Assembly (NCBI GenBank): GCA_011316305.1
Contig: SAUG01000009.1
Span: forward strand, 248,001-312,000
Length of the DNA stretch: 64,000 bases
Direction of reading: 5' to 3'
Source: Rusavskia elegans
Taxonomy: Eukaryota > Ascomycota > Lecanoromycetes > Teloschistales > Teloschistaceae
In this document: in pieces, positions 25,784-37,242 of the stretch
Layout: each line of letters begins with the position of its first letter
How positions within the stretch are numbered: the first letter of the stretch is position 1
The notes under the pieces: model-generated
What the model was told of the DNA's origin: nothing
What the model saw: only the letters and a program-made list of their open reading frames with translations
The model's database searches: none
Program-made: the position numbers and the translations under genes

Positions 25784-28017
25784 TCAAGTGTAGGTAAGGA
25801 TACCTTCACAGCACACAAATTCCTCGACCATATCTTCCCACCACGCCGGTCTCAGGTGTATTGGAACCTGATCACCAGCCCACGGGATGACTGGATGCGA
25901 GTCATGCCATTTCCATAAGCTTTGAATTGCGGACCAAGCAGGCGGCACATTGCCTCGAGATCCCTCGACAACAACTAAAAACCATTGGCGAACGATCTCT
26001 CGATCAACTGGTCGATAAGCTACAAAACCTGCCATACAGACGGCGAAGAATGGCGACTGGGCTGTAAATAAGTTCCCACTGCTAGGCAGCATGTCAAGGC
26101 AACGAAGAAGCGTTCGCAATTCAGCTCGCACGTCTGGGTGTTGCCGCGGTTTTCGGAGGAAGCGACAGTGTAAATAAATTCGGATGGATGCTGCATGGGC
26201 CTCAGCACCCAGAAGCGTGTTCATGGCGGCGTCAGTCACTCTTCCATCTTCGTCAAGTATGCAAGAATCAAGCAGCTCTGCTGTCGAACCGTATCTATAT
26301 TCTTCGCTTAGTTCCGACCATTGATGAAAACGATCGATTTCATTCAGAATGACACGGCCAGCGATTGGATAGATGTTGGAGTTAGGGTCCTATCAGAAAC
26401 GTCAGCCGGTGGACGAGATTCGTCAGTGTCGACTCCGACCTCAGCAAGTTTCGCACAAAAATGCGTGATCTGACCTAGTCTGTGAAGTAGCATAGGTGCC
26501 ATGCCCATATGCGGTCCAATGCGCCTTTTGTCATGGTCTCCGCCCTCTAGTAACCACTTGAATTGATGCTGGGTAAGTGAGGTGTCAAGCTTGCGTGTTA
26601 CTGCGGCGAATATGGAAGACTGCTCAATCCAGCCTCCGATATGTCTTCTCGCCGCTGTCATCTGTACATTTTCGGGCTTCCCGTATTTATGTCCAGGGTC
26701 GGACTTGTCAAGTATGGACTGGGCGGTCTCGAGAGCCAACACCCATTTTGGGATCGTCGTTTTGTCGCGGTATTCCCAATTGATAAACTAAGAGTCAATT
26801 AAGCGTCGTCCACAGCAGAAGATAAAATGTTTAAAGCGCGTACATCACCATGGCTAAGCAGGAAAATAGTTGCCAGTAGGGGATCCTCTTTGCCAGGGGC
26901 GTAGTTGTTGGCGTCTAGCAGCAGTTCGTCGAGTGACTTGACCGCCTCTTGATAGTGCTTCTCGGCCATTGCCGCCACTTGTTCGCTAGGGTCGTAATCG
27001 AGAACATACGTCGATGCTAAGGCAAATATGGCATGTCTAACTGCGGGATAGTTCGTACACATTGGTGTAACATCCTTCAGGAAGCTGTTCGAGTCTCTCA
27101 TGACTGTGCGTCCTTTGCACCAGGCTGAGGTGTCTGGATCCAACGTATGAGAATCAGTAATCATCTGACACGACCGCACTCACAGAATGCCAAAAGCGCT
27201 GCCTCATTGATCGTCATACGAAACCCTCTTCCGAAGTCCCTAGGGAGCCACGGAAGTCGACGAAGGATTTTGGCTATGGCTTGACCATGCTCTGCCGCTG
27301 ATGACCCGGAGGAGTCGCGATTGAACTGCCGTCGTCCTGATGACACATTTGCAGTAATTCCTGTGGTATTTCGCGAGAATTTGAGAAGACCATTGACCTC
27401 TTTCACGCTTTCTGCCTTTGCAGTCTCCTTCCAGTGGTTATGCTTAGGATGATGGGCGATTCCCTTGATCGTAAACGGATTGACGGTACATACGTCGACG
27501 TTGCGCTGGGATAGGTCTGGCACAGAAGCTTCGAGTTCTGGGAAGCGTGCAACGTCATCGGGACCCAAGGCATACGTAGCATCCGCCTCGGCGTCTAAGC
27601 GGTCTATACCGTCTGGGGTGGCGTTTTGTCAGCGAGCTGACTGTAGCGTAGCAATCAGATACTAGGAACGAAATGTAAAACGATGAAGCTTTTGTTTGAA
27701 CGTGAAATAGGGAGATCGCTTCGAACAGGTCGATCGCTTGGCAAGAAAACCAAAGAGTGGAGGGACATACCCTCAAAGTGGCGCCTCTTATTAGTACGCT
27801 GGGGGTCGTCGACGGCATCACTTGGGCGCTTAGTGCGGAGTGTATCTCTGACAGGGAATGGCTCTGCCTCATATATCGGAAAGCCGGACCACGTATCTTC
27901 GGCAAGACCATTTGCGTCCTCGTCGCTGAAAGTGTTTGTCGCCTCGGTGTTAAGGTTTGGCCACGCTGTCGCGCCTGGCGAAATGTCGTTCAAGAAGGCA
28001 CTGTAGTCAAGATCCAT
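25784..28017 (-). CDS. Fungal-specific transcription factor, no Zn2Cys6 domain
   Basis: Exons 27771-28017, 27184-27612, 26844-27133, 26440-26787 and 25784-26389 give 1920 nt and 639 aa. Introns are 158, 50, 56 and 50 bp. The central and C-terminal parts carry the regulatory domain seen in many fungal activators: a block starting RTVMRDSNSFLKDVTP with PAVRHAIFALASTYVLDY, then RFHQWSELSEEYRYGS, LLDSCILDEDGRVTDAA, YLHCRFLRKPRQHP, and SGNLFTAQSPFFAVCMAG. These units are typical of the fungal_trans_2 type. The N-terminal 80 residues are acidic with one basic patch (KRRHFE), and no six-cysteine cluster is present there or upstream in frame. It may therefore bind DNA through a partner, act as a co-regulator, or lack an unseen upstream exon. 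The intron at 26,390-26,439 uses a less usual GTCGGA donor. It starts head-to-head with the C2H2 gene. Confidence 0.85.
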
Positions 28018-28309
28018 TGTGGTGTCAGGGCAGACGGATCAAGGAGGTGAGATGATGGAGGTCTTTATACAATCTGCAGACCATACAAATTAGCACAGCT
28101 GCTAAGTCGTAAGTAGCTACCTTAACTTACCACAAGGCTGGCCGTCACATTGCAGCCTGATCACCCAAACGACTCAGCTTAGCATGGTGGGCGGTCCAGG
28201 CAGAGGGGTGTAAAACGGGAGATGATGGCCCGGTAAAATACTGTATCTCATCCCATGCCAACGGTACAACCACCTGAAGTTCGTAAGTGATCCCACTTTG
28301 AGCGCATTC
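28018..28309. promoter_or_regulatory. Divergent intergenic region between two regulator genes
   Basis: Only 292 bp separate the start codons of the fungal_trans_2-type regulator and the C2H2 gene, so both promoters must share it. I do not see a defined binding palindrome. Confidence 0.4.
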
Positions 28310-29381
28310 ATGGATGAGCGGACTGCGGACCCTCGGGAGGCGACTCCCCAAGCTCCCTCATGGTTCTTTCCCGATCTGAATCGGGAAAGTCGAGCCGGCC
28401 GACTGCTGCGACAAAACCTGCCAGATGTTGCCGCCTCGATGGCTGCTCTACCTGAGCCATCACCATGTCTTGCCGAGGAGCTGATTGACCTATCGACATA
28501 CTGGCTGACGCTGCTCACGCGATTGGTGCACAAGGTTGCCACTGGCGATACAGTGGCACGGTACGAGGAGGAGCGGATCGAGCGTCTGATGGCCGATGAT
28601 GCCATGATGGACGTGCGACCAGTCGATGCTCTGAACGATAGAGTCAACGCGCTGAAGTACGTCGGCGGCCAGCCATTTGTCTGCCACAATGACACTAACT
28701 ATCGCAACTTCTAGGTGCATGGCTGGCATGCTCGTGCAGTGCCAGGAGCGATGCCAGAATGCTTGGGATGGTACAAACTTTCACAGGCCGCTCTCTGCCA
28801 CACTGGACGACCCAACCAGCGCTCCTGTGAACACAGGTCCTGCAATGGGCCTAGTTCGTCGATCAACCCAGCGGCCTAGTCTCGCACTGCTGCCGGCTTC
28901 ACCCCCGATTCCAACCGTAATCAAGTCCCAAGCAGCGACGATGACCCAATCTTTCGCAGAGGACGATGTTGATGAGGATCAAGATGACAATGAAGCTGAG
29001 GAGATCGTGCTCCGTGCCCTAGAGCAGCTTGGAAGTGCGCGGGGAAAGGGGCGGCACACTTGTCCTCTAGGCACAGCATGCCACAAGGGTGGCTTGGACG
29101 CACACGGACAACCAAGGATCTTTGGGCAAAATGGGGCATACAGGTTGGCCAACCCTAGATTACTTTTCTTCGGCACTGGGCCGCTGCCGTTTCATTAAAT
29201 TGACGTCCTACCGCCTTGCATGCTGATCCGAAGGCTAATGTATCGTTGAAGGGAGCATCTCCACAAACACGTGCGGCCGAAGAAATGTCGTGTACCGGGC
29301 TGCTCAAACACAAAGGGCTTTGCTCGACAAGGCAATCTAGACAGACATCTAAGAGATATTCACGGAAACCCTCCAGGCTAA
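28310..29381 (+). CDS. C2H2 zinc-finger protein, likely transcription factor
   Basis: Three exons, 28310-28656, 28715-29143 and 29252-29381, give 906 nt and 301 aa. The first intron is textbook (GTACGT donor, CACTAAC branch point, CTAG acceptor). The N-terminal part (about 20-115) is helical and charged, of the kind seen before zinc fingers in fungal regulators. An acidic stretch EDDVDEDQDD precedes the fingers. Finger 1 is atypical: CPLGTAC (232-238) pairs with EHLHKH (His261/His265) across the second intron, with a long loop. Finger 2 is clear: CRVPGC (271-276) with H291 and H296 in GNLDRHLRDIH. The start is the first ATG; an upstream in-frame TTG is ignored. The protein stops five residues after the last histidine. 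A further exon is possible, since a Cys-containing open stretch follows near 29,410. Target genes are unknown. Confidence 0.65.
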
Positions 29382-29766
29382 GCAGGGACGATCATTACCT
29401 TTGACCTACAATTGTATCAATTGGGAAGCAAGATGTCGTAGTTGCACTCGCTATGGGAAAAGTGCCAGTAAGTCTTTCCTCTCGCTGTATCACGCGGACC
29501 TCTTTGTAGTCACTGCTTGATTACTTTAGGCAAAGCTAAGAAATTAGAACCAAGATGTTGATCAAACGAGGCAAGAAATTCAGTCATAATGGATCATTCC
29601 ATTCCCGCGCTACTACTGTTTGCTATAGAACGAACAGCTCCCTATTTTTCAGCTAAGATGAGTGGTGTCAGGCTCCCAACATTGCCGAAGTCCATTCCAG
29701 TACCAAATCGAGACCGAAACCTCATCCCTACCCGGCCCCTTCACCTCCGCAGCGTTCGCGTTCGTT
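29382..29766. other. Convergent spacer
   Basis: This lies between the C2H2 gene and the minus-strand frame. A short translated stretch around 29,410-29,470 contains closely spaced cysteines and could be a missed final exon, but it lacks clear splice sites. Confidence 0.3.
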
Positions 29767-30660
29767 CTATTTGGTGGAGTTGCTGTGGCTTTGCTGCTTG
29801 GACATTCCGGCGGGTGACAATCTGGCATCAGCTACCGCCGTGGAACTGGATCCAGTGTGACTATACTCGGTCTTAACCGAAGAGGATCGATCATTGGCTG
29901 ACGGGCCCGTAGATTTATCTTGCTTCGCTGGTTTGAGTTGATGTTCAGGACAAAGGGTGGCTGAGTAGCGCCCATAGGACGGGGATCGGGCATCGAATCG
30001 AGGCATACGTAATGCCTGGGGCGGGACCTTGCAAGTTGAACCCATCTCTATGCCCCTGGCGCAGCGAGACTCGCGGACAAACTCGTCTTGGGATCCAGCT
30101 TGGTACTTGCCGTACAAGGTATCGGAGATCGGAGCAGGAGACGAGTCGTCGCCGATATAGCGCTGCATTGCTGACTGACCGGGAACGGCCGCGAGCCGCG
30201 CAGAGAAGTCCGCGGTTTTTCCAGGACCAGAAGTGCTACTTTTCGGAGTGGTAGTGTTTGGTTGCATTTTGAGCTGAACTTGAAGAGTGCTTGCTATGGC
30301 TTTGATGAGTATGGGGAAGAAGAGATCTTTGGACGGTGTTGACAAGTACAATCTCTGGAACATGAGGTTTGACGATGGAGACAAGTTTTTAAACAGGATG
30401 CCGGTCCATTTTATATTCATAACGAAGTCATGAAAACTTCCCCCTTCCCTGCTGAGTTGCTGTTGTTTCTCCATTTCCTCTCTCTGCCCTTCGATATATT
30501 CTCCTTTACCTTTACTCATTGTTCCCACATCACAGAGGGGCCCCGTCGCGGTCGCGCTTTGGTCTCTCGAGACTCTATATACTCGCTTTACACGCTGGAT
30601 CCACCTTGAAAAGAGCAAACAGGAGTGCGGCTGTATCTCCTTCGAGCGATACGAGAGCAA
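29767..30660 (-). CDS. Hypothetical protein, Ser/Lys-rich
   Basis: A single open frame of 297 codons on the minus strand, longer than expected by chance in this composition. I recognise no domain. The C-terminal half, from the Met at 30,267 (Kozak-like CAAAATGC), is polar and probably disordered, rich in Ser, Lys, Gln and Pro (for example KPAKQDKSTGPS and SKQQSHSNSTK). The N-terminal half contains a charged stretch near residues 48-70 and a more hydrophobic stretch. The true start may be 30,660, near 30,520, or 30,267. If the last is right the protein has 166 aa and the upstream open part is leader. It lies divergent from the FAD oxidase, about 760 bp away. Confidence 0.4.
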   Translation of the reverse strand: MLSYRSKEIQPHSCLLFSRWIQRVKRVYRVSRDQSATATGPLCDVGTMSKGKGEYIEGQREEMEKQQQLSREGGSFHDFVMNIKWTGILFKNLSPSSNLMFQRLYLSTPSKDLFFPILIKAIASTLQVQLKMQPNTTTPKSSTSGPGKTADFSARLAAVPGQSAMQRYIGDDSSPAPISDTLYGKYQAGSQDEFVRESRCARGIEMGSTCKVPPQALRMPRFDARSPSYGRYSATLCPEHQLKPAKQDKSTGPSANDRSSSVKTEYSHTGSSSTAVADARLSPAGMSKQQSHSNSTK

Positions 30661-31421
30661 AAATGGACTAATAAAGGCTGGACTCGATGCTCCTCTCTCA
30701 TTCAGCCTCGCGCCTGTGTCATGGAGAGACTACAAGACCTTCTCCAGGTGGTTATTGCGGTCCATTCTGATGCGGCAAGCTTTCGTTTGCTGCGTGGACA
30801 CCAAAGCCGACTGACCTCGATATCAAACAAAGCAAACTCGCTTGATTGGCCACTTCCGACATCGTCGAACAAAGACAGAACTAAGATTTCATACCGATTA
30901 TTACAGCAGGCGTGTCCCCAAATTATCCACCTACCATGCTGTTCATTCAATCAAACCAGATATGTGTTTTGGCGCCAGCATACGCGAGAGTCAGAGCGGG
31001 GAGCGAAGAGCTATGAGAGGAGTAGACGTCTGCTTGCGGTCCTTGCGGCTCAAAGGAGAGCAACGCTAGTGATGGGGATGTTAGGCTGGCCAGCAAATAC
31101 GATACTCATGCGCAAGGTCGAATCAGAAGCCCGCAATACTGCCTTGCAGCGAGTCAAGAGCGAAGAGCGAAGAGCAAAGAGGAGATGACGCTAATGTCGG
31201 CCCGGCAGGCCTTGGCATCAGCCTGAATGATCACTAGATTGGTCGTCTCAGAAACCACATAAAATAGCATCTCTGCTCTCCTCTCATGAGTCTCCTCTCA
31301 TGAGTCTCCTCTCGATCGCTTGCCATTACTCCCTCAGAACTCCGTTCCAGAATGCTCACCGCCCGAAGCGCGAGGACCCATTCGCTGCCCTTTTAGCAAC
31401 TACAAGGATTTCCCGATCTGG
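30661..31421. other. Upstream region of the FAD oxidase gene
   Basis: About 760 bp. A plus-strand open frame of 187 codons (30,625-31,188) runs through it but has no motif and a composition dominated by Arg/Ser from AGAGCGAAGAGC-type micro-repeats, so I do not call it a gene. The last 150 bp are CT-rich leader. Confidence 0.4.
31278..31313 (+). repeat. Short tandem repeat in CT-rich leader
   Basis: The 14-bp unit CTCCTCTCATGAGT occurs twice and then partially, about 110 bp before the FAD oxidase start codon. CT-rich tracts are common just upstream of fungal transcription starts. Confidence 0.7.
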
Positions 31422-33365
31422 ATGGAGATCAAAGTCTTTCTCATTGTTGGCAGGGGGGTCTGGGGTGTCTCCACCGCCTACCACCTAGCCAAGACGGTGC
31501 CACGATGTCGAATCATCTTGATGGAAAGGTGCATATGGGCTGACCAATGCGGCCCTTCCGTTGACGTGAATAAGATCATCCGCGTCGAGTACGAAGATCC
31601 AACCTACCTCCGACTTGCAGTACGTGCGCAGAAAGTCTGGCGCGAGGACTCCTTCTGGTCCCAATTCTACCATGCAGCGGAGAAGCTGACCGTGGGCGAG
31701 CTGGAAAGCCAGAAGCGCATACACGCCCAAATGCGCGAAATGGGAATCACTGACGGTGCTTGCTTTCTTTCAATCAAGGAGACCAAGCAGCGGTACCCCA
31801 AGCTTCAAGGAATGGCGTTCCATGACCTCAAGGAAACGTATCTGAACCCAAACTCCGGCTGGGCCGATGGAACCAAAGCTTTGAAGCGAACCATTGATGA
31901 ATGCGTCAAACTTGGGGTAGAACAGGTCCATGCCACCGCTTCGCGCATTCTTTTCGATGATTTGGGCGACTGCCTCGGGGTAATCACCGATGAGGGTGAG
32001 GTGATTACTGCCACTCATACTATCATCGCCGCCGGTGCGCACACACCTAAGCTACTGGCTGATAGTGCCCCTGGTCGCAAAGGCTTCCGCGTAGAGGATC
32101 GACTCATGGCATCCGGTTGCGTCGAGGCGGTTGTGAAGCTGACCGCAGAACAGCACAACGATATGAACAGTCTTCCCATCACCATCCACGACATTGGTCC
32201 CATCTATGGTTAGTTCCAGATACAGCTCTTAATATTTTGGGTGGATGGGTTTTTTCTTGCTTGTGTGCTTTCCTAAAAATCATTCTCCAGGTTTGTGGGG
32301 CAGTATCTTCGCTCCAATCAATCCCAAGGCCTTGGATGTTTTTCGAGTCATGTTCACAGGCATTACAGCTATACTGACACCTTTCGGTATGGGAAGGAGA
32401 AGTACTTCCGCCCAATCATGACGGCTATCTCAAATTCGCCAGCGAAACTACCTTCTTGAACTCCGTCCATCATCCAGAGTCCCAGCAAAACATATCCATC
32501 CCTCCAGCCATTGACGAAATCCCAATGTCGATGAAAGAGGAAAGCCGCAGGATATGCAGCGACATCTTTGGCGCCGAGGGCCAGGACTGGGAGCTCGAAT
32601 CGTATCGAATATGCTGGTGAGCTGAAAAGAATCATTCCTTTATATTGCCTTAGAGAACCTCCAAATCCGCAAACATATTTAGCAAAGTCATTTTCGCTTC
32701 TTTCCCCCCTGCAAATCCATCATCCTTACTCTTGTGCACGCCCCAAGAAGCCGACATGCCGGTCCCCTTCCCCCACTCCCCGGATTGCACTCTCCCTATT
32801 ACACTTCCCCTCCCTCTAAAAATTTTCCTTCTCTCCCTCCTCTCTTCCCGCTCAAACTAAACCCCCGTCTTGCAGGGACTCATTCGCCCACGACGGCTCC
32901 TGGATGATATCCCCCCTCCCCACCGCCCAGCACCTGTATCTCGCAACCGGCGGCTCCTTCCACTCCTGGAAGTTCTTCCCCATCCTCGGCGAACTCGTCT
33001 GCGCCATGCTGTATAGTACCCTGGATGCGGAAATGCAAAAGAAATGGCATTGGGAGAGGGATATGTGTGTTGGAGGTGGGGATGTGGACAAGAAGCCTGA
33101 GAGGGAGTGGCGGGATTTGGTCGATAAGAGAGGGGATGATGGAGATGGGGAAAAGGCGCAAAGGGGGGAAAGGGGGGAAAGGGAAGGAAAGAGAATAGGG
33201 AGCGGCTGGATTAAGGAGGGCTGGGTTGGGTTGGAAGGGGGAAAGATGGATAGTGGTAGGAATGGGAGGCAATGGTGTGGGGAGGGTAGATTGGAGGGAG
33301 TGGTGGAGGAGCGGAGACGCAGCTTGAGATATGTTGAACCTGGCGCAGGTGCTTGTTGTGTATGA
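31422..33365 (+). CDS. FAD-dependent amine/amino-acid oxidase (DAO family)
   Basis: The family oxidises secondary amines such as sarcosine, fructosyl amino acids or saccharopine with release of H2O2; the substrate here is unknown. Exons 31422-32208, 32397-32616 and 32876-33365 give 1497 nt and 498 aa. The N-terminal dinucleotide motif is GRGVWG (residues 10-15), followed by an acidic/basic pattern ending ILMER. VDVNKIIRVEYEDPTYLRLA matches the fructosyl-amine/sarcosine oxidase signature. IIAAGAHTPKLL is the second FAD-contacting segment. The first intron ends at an AAG acceptor and restores GEVLPPNHDGYLKF. SYRICW|DSF holds the Cys (335) that covalently binds FAD in relatives. LATGGSFHSWKFFPILG closes the FAD fold. 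The last 98 residues are a Gly/Glu/Arg-rich tail from a purine-rich tract, absent from usual members. The second intron is unusually long (259 bp) and pyrimidine-rich. Confidence 0.88.
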
Positions 33366-33785
33366 CTGAGTCTGACACCTTGACACCGCTCGGCATTTGG
33401 GTTTTGATTCTAGACATGATGCTAGATCGAGATCCTCTGCCCATGAGAGCTGTGTTTTGGGGCTTCGGCGTGAAAGTTGGGACTAGGAGCTCTTACAGCG
33501 TCTGCTTGTGCAGATGATCCTTCTGAAACAGAATTTCATTATGTGGTCGTGGCTGCTGAAGTTGTTTCCTCACTTACTTGTTTCAACAAGTATCAAGTTT
33601 ATTCATTCTAAATCCGATAGTCATCTTTTTCCATTCCCGAGATACGACAATAGATAATGCTACTTGCATTTCCTCTGGCAGGCTAGATTGTGGTGCCGAT
33701 CTCTGGCTTGATCTTATTTCAAGCCGCACTAATCTTCTCTTGGTATTAGATTCCACGGGATACTGACGGCACAGATTTAAATTGC
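33366..33785. other. Right edge of the gene island
   Basis: Downstream region of the FAD oxidase gene with no supported gene. Base composition falls abruptly to the RIP-type pattern around 33,780-33,800. Unlike the left edge, I see no transposon terminus exactly at the change. Confidence 0.5.
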
Positions 33786-34696
33786 GTGAATTCTAGTCAA
33801 AGAATTTCTATTTTATCCGTTCAATTAGAATGAAAACTAGATAAAAATATTATTTTACGAAAATATAACTTGTTTTAATTGATTTTAATAGAAATCTTCG
33901 CGGTTATAATCTGTTTATTATTTGAAACGTATAAAAATTAAATATCTTTGATATTTTTTTAAAATAATATACGATTATAGAATAGACGATAAATTTATTT
34001 TAGAACTATTTTATATTTTAGAAAAACCGAAATATAATTTATTTAAAAAAAATTAAAAAAACGGAAAAAAATCGAAATTCGATATATTAGCGACGTTATA
34101 GCGATTAGATAACGAATTTTATTTCTAAACGATTTAATTATATCTTTAGAAATTATATAATATTTTTAAAATTTATTATTATTTATTTATCAATATAATT
34201 TTCCGGATATTATATTTATAATATTAATTAAATATAATTTAAAAATAATAATTAAAATACCTTTTCAACTATTATTATAAATTAATACTATTTATAAATA
34301 AATATATTTTTATTATATAAATTTTCTTCGAAAAAAATTCAATAAAATACTATTAATATTATAAATTATTTAAACTATCTGCAATTTGTATAGAATTTAA
34401 TAGATATAAAAATATTGATTAATAGTAATATACGCTGATTAAATCTCGTCAATCGCGATTTATTAATTTTATAGAATTCGTTGTCTAATTAGATCTAGCG
34501 CGCAATTTTATTCGTTTATTTAGAGAAAAATTTTCTATTTATATAAAAGTATCAAGCTATTAAAAATATTATATTAAATCGATCTATAATAATTAGATTA
34601 GCTATTTCGATACGGGTTTCTATCGATATTTCGAGAATCCGATTCGAATTTTAATAAATCGGTTCGATCCGATACGCTAAATAGATTAAATCGAAT

Positions 34697-34856
34697 TAGA
34701 CTGGCTATTTCGAATTAAAGTAGCGACTCGACTTCGCGATAAATATAGCTATTATATCTAAATTACTAGTTAAAGTTAGTTTCTTTCCTAATACGATTAG
34801 AAACTCGAACCCGGGATACGAACTCGGGTTCGAAACCCGATAAAACGGCCAATCTA
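34697..34856 (-). mobile_element. 160-bp hAT-like MITE, copy 5
   Basis: Exact flanking octamers AATCGAAT. It lies inside an older hAT-like terminus that starts near 34,594 (TAGATTAGCTATTTCG). Confidence 0.9.
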
Positions 34857-35851
34857 AATCGAATTCTAATAATAAAATCGAAAATTAAATTAAAATATAA
34901 AATAGAAATTAATAGAAATCTAATCCGATCAAATTAATAATTATATTAGATAATCGAATACTATAGTTTTTAGAAAATATTTTTTTTAAATATATTACTC
35001 CTTTTAATTATAATAAATAGATTAGATAATATAAAAAATTTATATATTTTATTTAATACTAATCTAATAATTATTTATATTAATATTATTAAAATATTTC
35101 TAAATTTTTTTTTAAAAGAATTCTATTTTTTAAATAAATTTCTATCTTTTAATTATATCCGATTATATATATTCTATAGTTTTTTTAAAACTTTTTCTAT
35201 TTCTAAATCTATAGAATAATTATAATATTTAAATATCATTATCTATTCTATATATTCTATATTTATTTAGACTCGATTCTATTAATAAATTTTATAATTA
35301 TAAAATTAAAAGTTTATTTTATTTCTATCGAAGATATTAAATAAATAAAAATATTATAAACTATCTATACTAGTTTTATAAAATTCGAAATAATGATTTT
35401 CTAAAATATTTAATTTAAATTATTTTCGGTAGTATTAACGCGAAGATATCGATTAGTTTCGGAAATAGTTATTTAAAGACGTTAAAATTATTAAAAAATA
35501 CTATTTAAAACTTAATAATAAAATTACAATATATTATACTTTTATATTATTTTATATTTTTCTATATAGACTGATTGTCGGATCGAATTTTAAATTCGGG
35601 TTAAAAGAACCGATCCGATCTAAATCGATTCCGATTTTTTTAAATATTAAATCGATTCGATTCCGAATAGACTGGCCGTCGGATCGGGTTTCGAATCTAG
35701 ATTAGCTAATCCGACCCGACCCGAGTCGGGATCGGATATCCGAATTCGATCTACTAAAACGCTAAAATTATATATAAAAATATATTTCTAATATTAAAAT
35801 ATAATTTTTTTTATATATTATACTATCTTTTTATTTAATATTAGTATAGTA

Positions 35852-36465
35852 TATCAGCATTTTCTAAAACCGGCTTAAAGCCGATTTTAGCCGTCTTAGC
35901 CGTCTTAGCCGGTTCTTAGCCGGTACCGGCTGAGAGCGGCTTATTAGCCGATTTCGGGTATACCCGAAGCTACGTAGCTGCGCGGCTAAAATAGCTAAGA
36001 TAGCTAAACGGCTAAGACGGCTAAAAAAATTTAGAGATTCGATTTTAAACTCGTTTAAATCTTTATTAGTAGTTAGTAGGCCTATATACGCCTATATATA
36101 ATATTAGACTAGCTTCGTATAGATCGAAAATAATAGGTTTCTTTACTAGAATCTTACTAGATTAGGTCTAGCGTAGTTTATTAAATAGATATTCGATTTC
36201 CGTTATTTTCGCTTTTAGCGGCGGCCGCTAAACTTTATTTTCGAGTTAGGTTATATAGATTTATTTTAAACTTATATATAGATTCTATTTTAGGCTATTC
36301 ACTAGGTAGATACTCGTACTATAGATACTTTTAGAGCTCTAATCTATCGAAAATCTACTTTTTAGATTTTTAGATTATTTAGATTAATTAGATTATTTGG
36401 ATTTTTTAGATTAAAATAGCTGTTAGCCGGTCTAATCTGAAAATCTATTTTAGGATCCGTTGATA
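35852..36465 (+). mobile_element. TATCAGC-family MITE, copy 1
   Basis: A 614-bp element with termini TATCAGC and GTTGATA, flanked by TA. Near its left end are multiple CTTAGCCG / CGGCTAAG motifs arranged as a long palindrome-like cluster around AGCTACGTAGCT. Copies at 47,337-47,967 (inverted) and 50,182-50,805 match over the full length. Confidence 0.8.
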
Positions 36466-37082
36466 TAATATATATAGATAATATATTTTTTCTAAACTAT
36501 TATTCGTCGATTTATATAATTAATTAAATAGTTTAATATTTTTTTCTATACCTTTATCTTTATCTTTTTCTATATCTTTATTATTATCTATTTCTATTTT
36601 CTCTTTTATATCTTTATTCTAACTATTAAAATTTATACTTTCAACTATATTTTTATTATTTCTAAATTTAGTATTATTCTATATAGAAGAGTATCTTTTT
36701 ACTATCTAATTCTTTTCGTTAATTTTAACGATATTATCGCTATTTTTATCCTTTTTTCTATAAAGAAATTAAATATATTTATTAGCTATATTTCCGCTAT
36801 AACTAATTTTTTTAGTAAACGCTATCTATTTTTTTAAAAGGTCTAGAATTTTAATAGACTAAAGTTTTTAGAAGCCGATATAATAGATTATTTATTATTA
36901 GATACAATTAACGATTAGAGCTATATATTTAATTAAAATGACTTTATTCGGACTGTTAATAGTAATATTAGACTAGAAAAAATATTAGAAATCAATATTC
37001 CTATACTGGATAGCTCTATTTATATTCGATATATTATTTTAATATATTATTTTATTCTATTTCTATTTTATTTATTTAATAG

Positions 37083-37242
37083 TAGACTGGCCGTTTTATC
37101 GAGTTTCGAATCCGAGTTCGTATTTCGAATTCGAGTTTCTAACCGTAGTAGAAAGGAAACTAACTTTAACTAGTAATTTAAACGTAATAGCTACGTTTAT
37201 CGCGAAGTCGGGTCGCTATTTTAGTTCGAAGTAGCCAGTCTA
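37083..37242 (+). mobile_element. 160-bp hAT-like MITE, copy 6
   Basis: Exact flanking octamers TTTAATAG. It interrupts the 2.3-kb element copy 2 at a site that is continuous in copy 1. Confidence 0.92.

Noticed and set aside
27555..27911. Possible cysteine-containing N terminus (GGCYVCLGSR) as a zinc cluster for the regulator
   Set aside because: It is in a frame shadowing exon 2 and its intron; the correct frame reads DAEADATYALGPDDVARF and no six-cysteine spacing exists.
28310..28656. Aminoglycoside phosphotransferase-like reading of the end of this open frame (FVCHNDTNYRNF)
   Set aside because: Those residues lie in a textbook intron (GTACGT, CACTAAC, CTAG); splicing leads into the zinc-finger frame instead.
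30625..31188. 187-codon plus-strand open frame before the FAD oxidase
   Set aside because: No domain, biased by GAGCGAAGAGC-like micro-repeats, and overlaps the start of the minus-strand frame; kept only as a note.
32291..32400. Coding exon GLWGSIFAPINPK in the FAD oxidase
   Set aside because: It is open after a CAG acceptor but leads to a stop codon out of frame with NHDGYLKFASE; the AAG acceptor at 32,396 restores the family motif directly.
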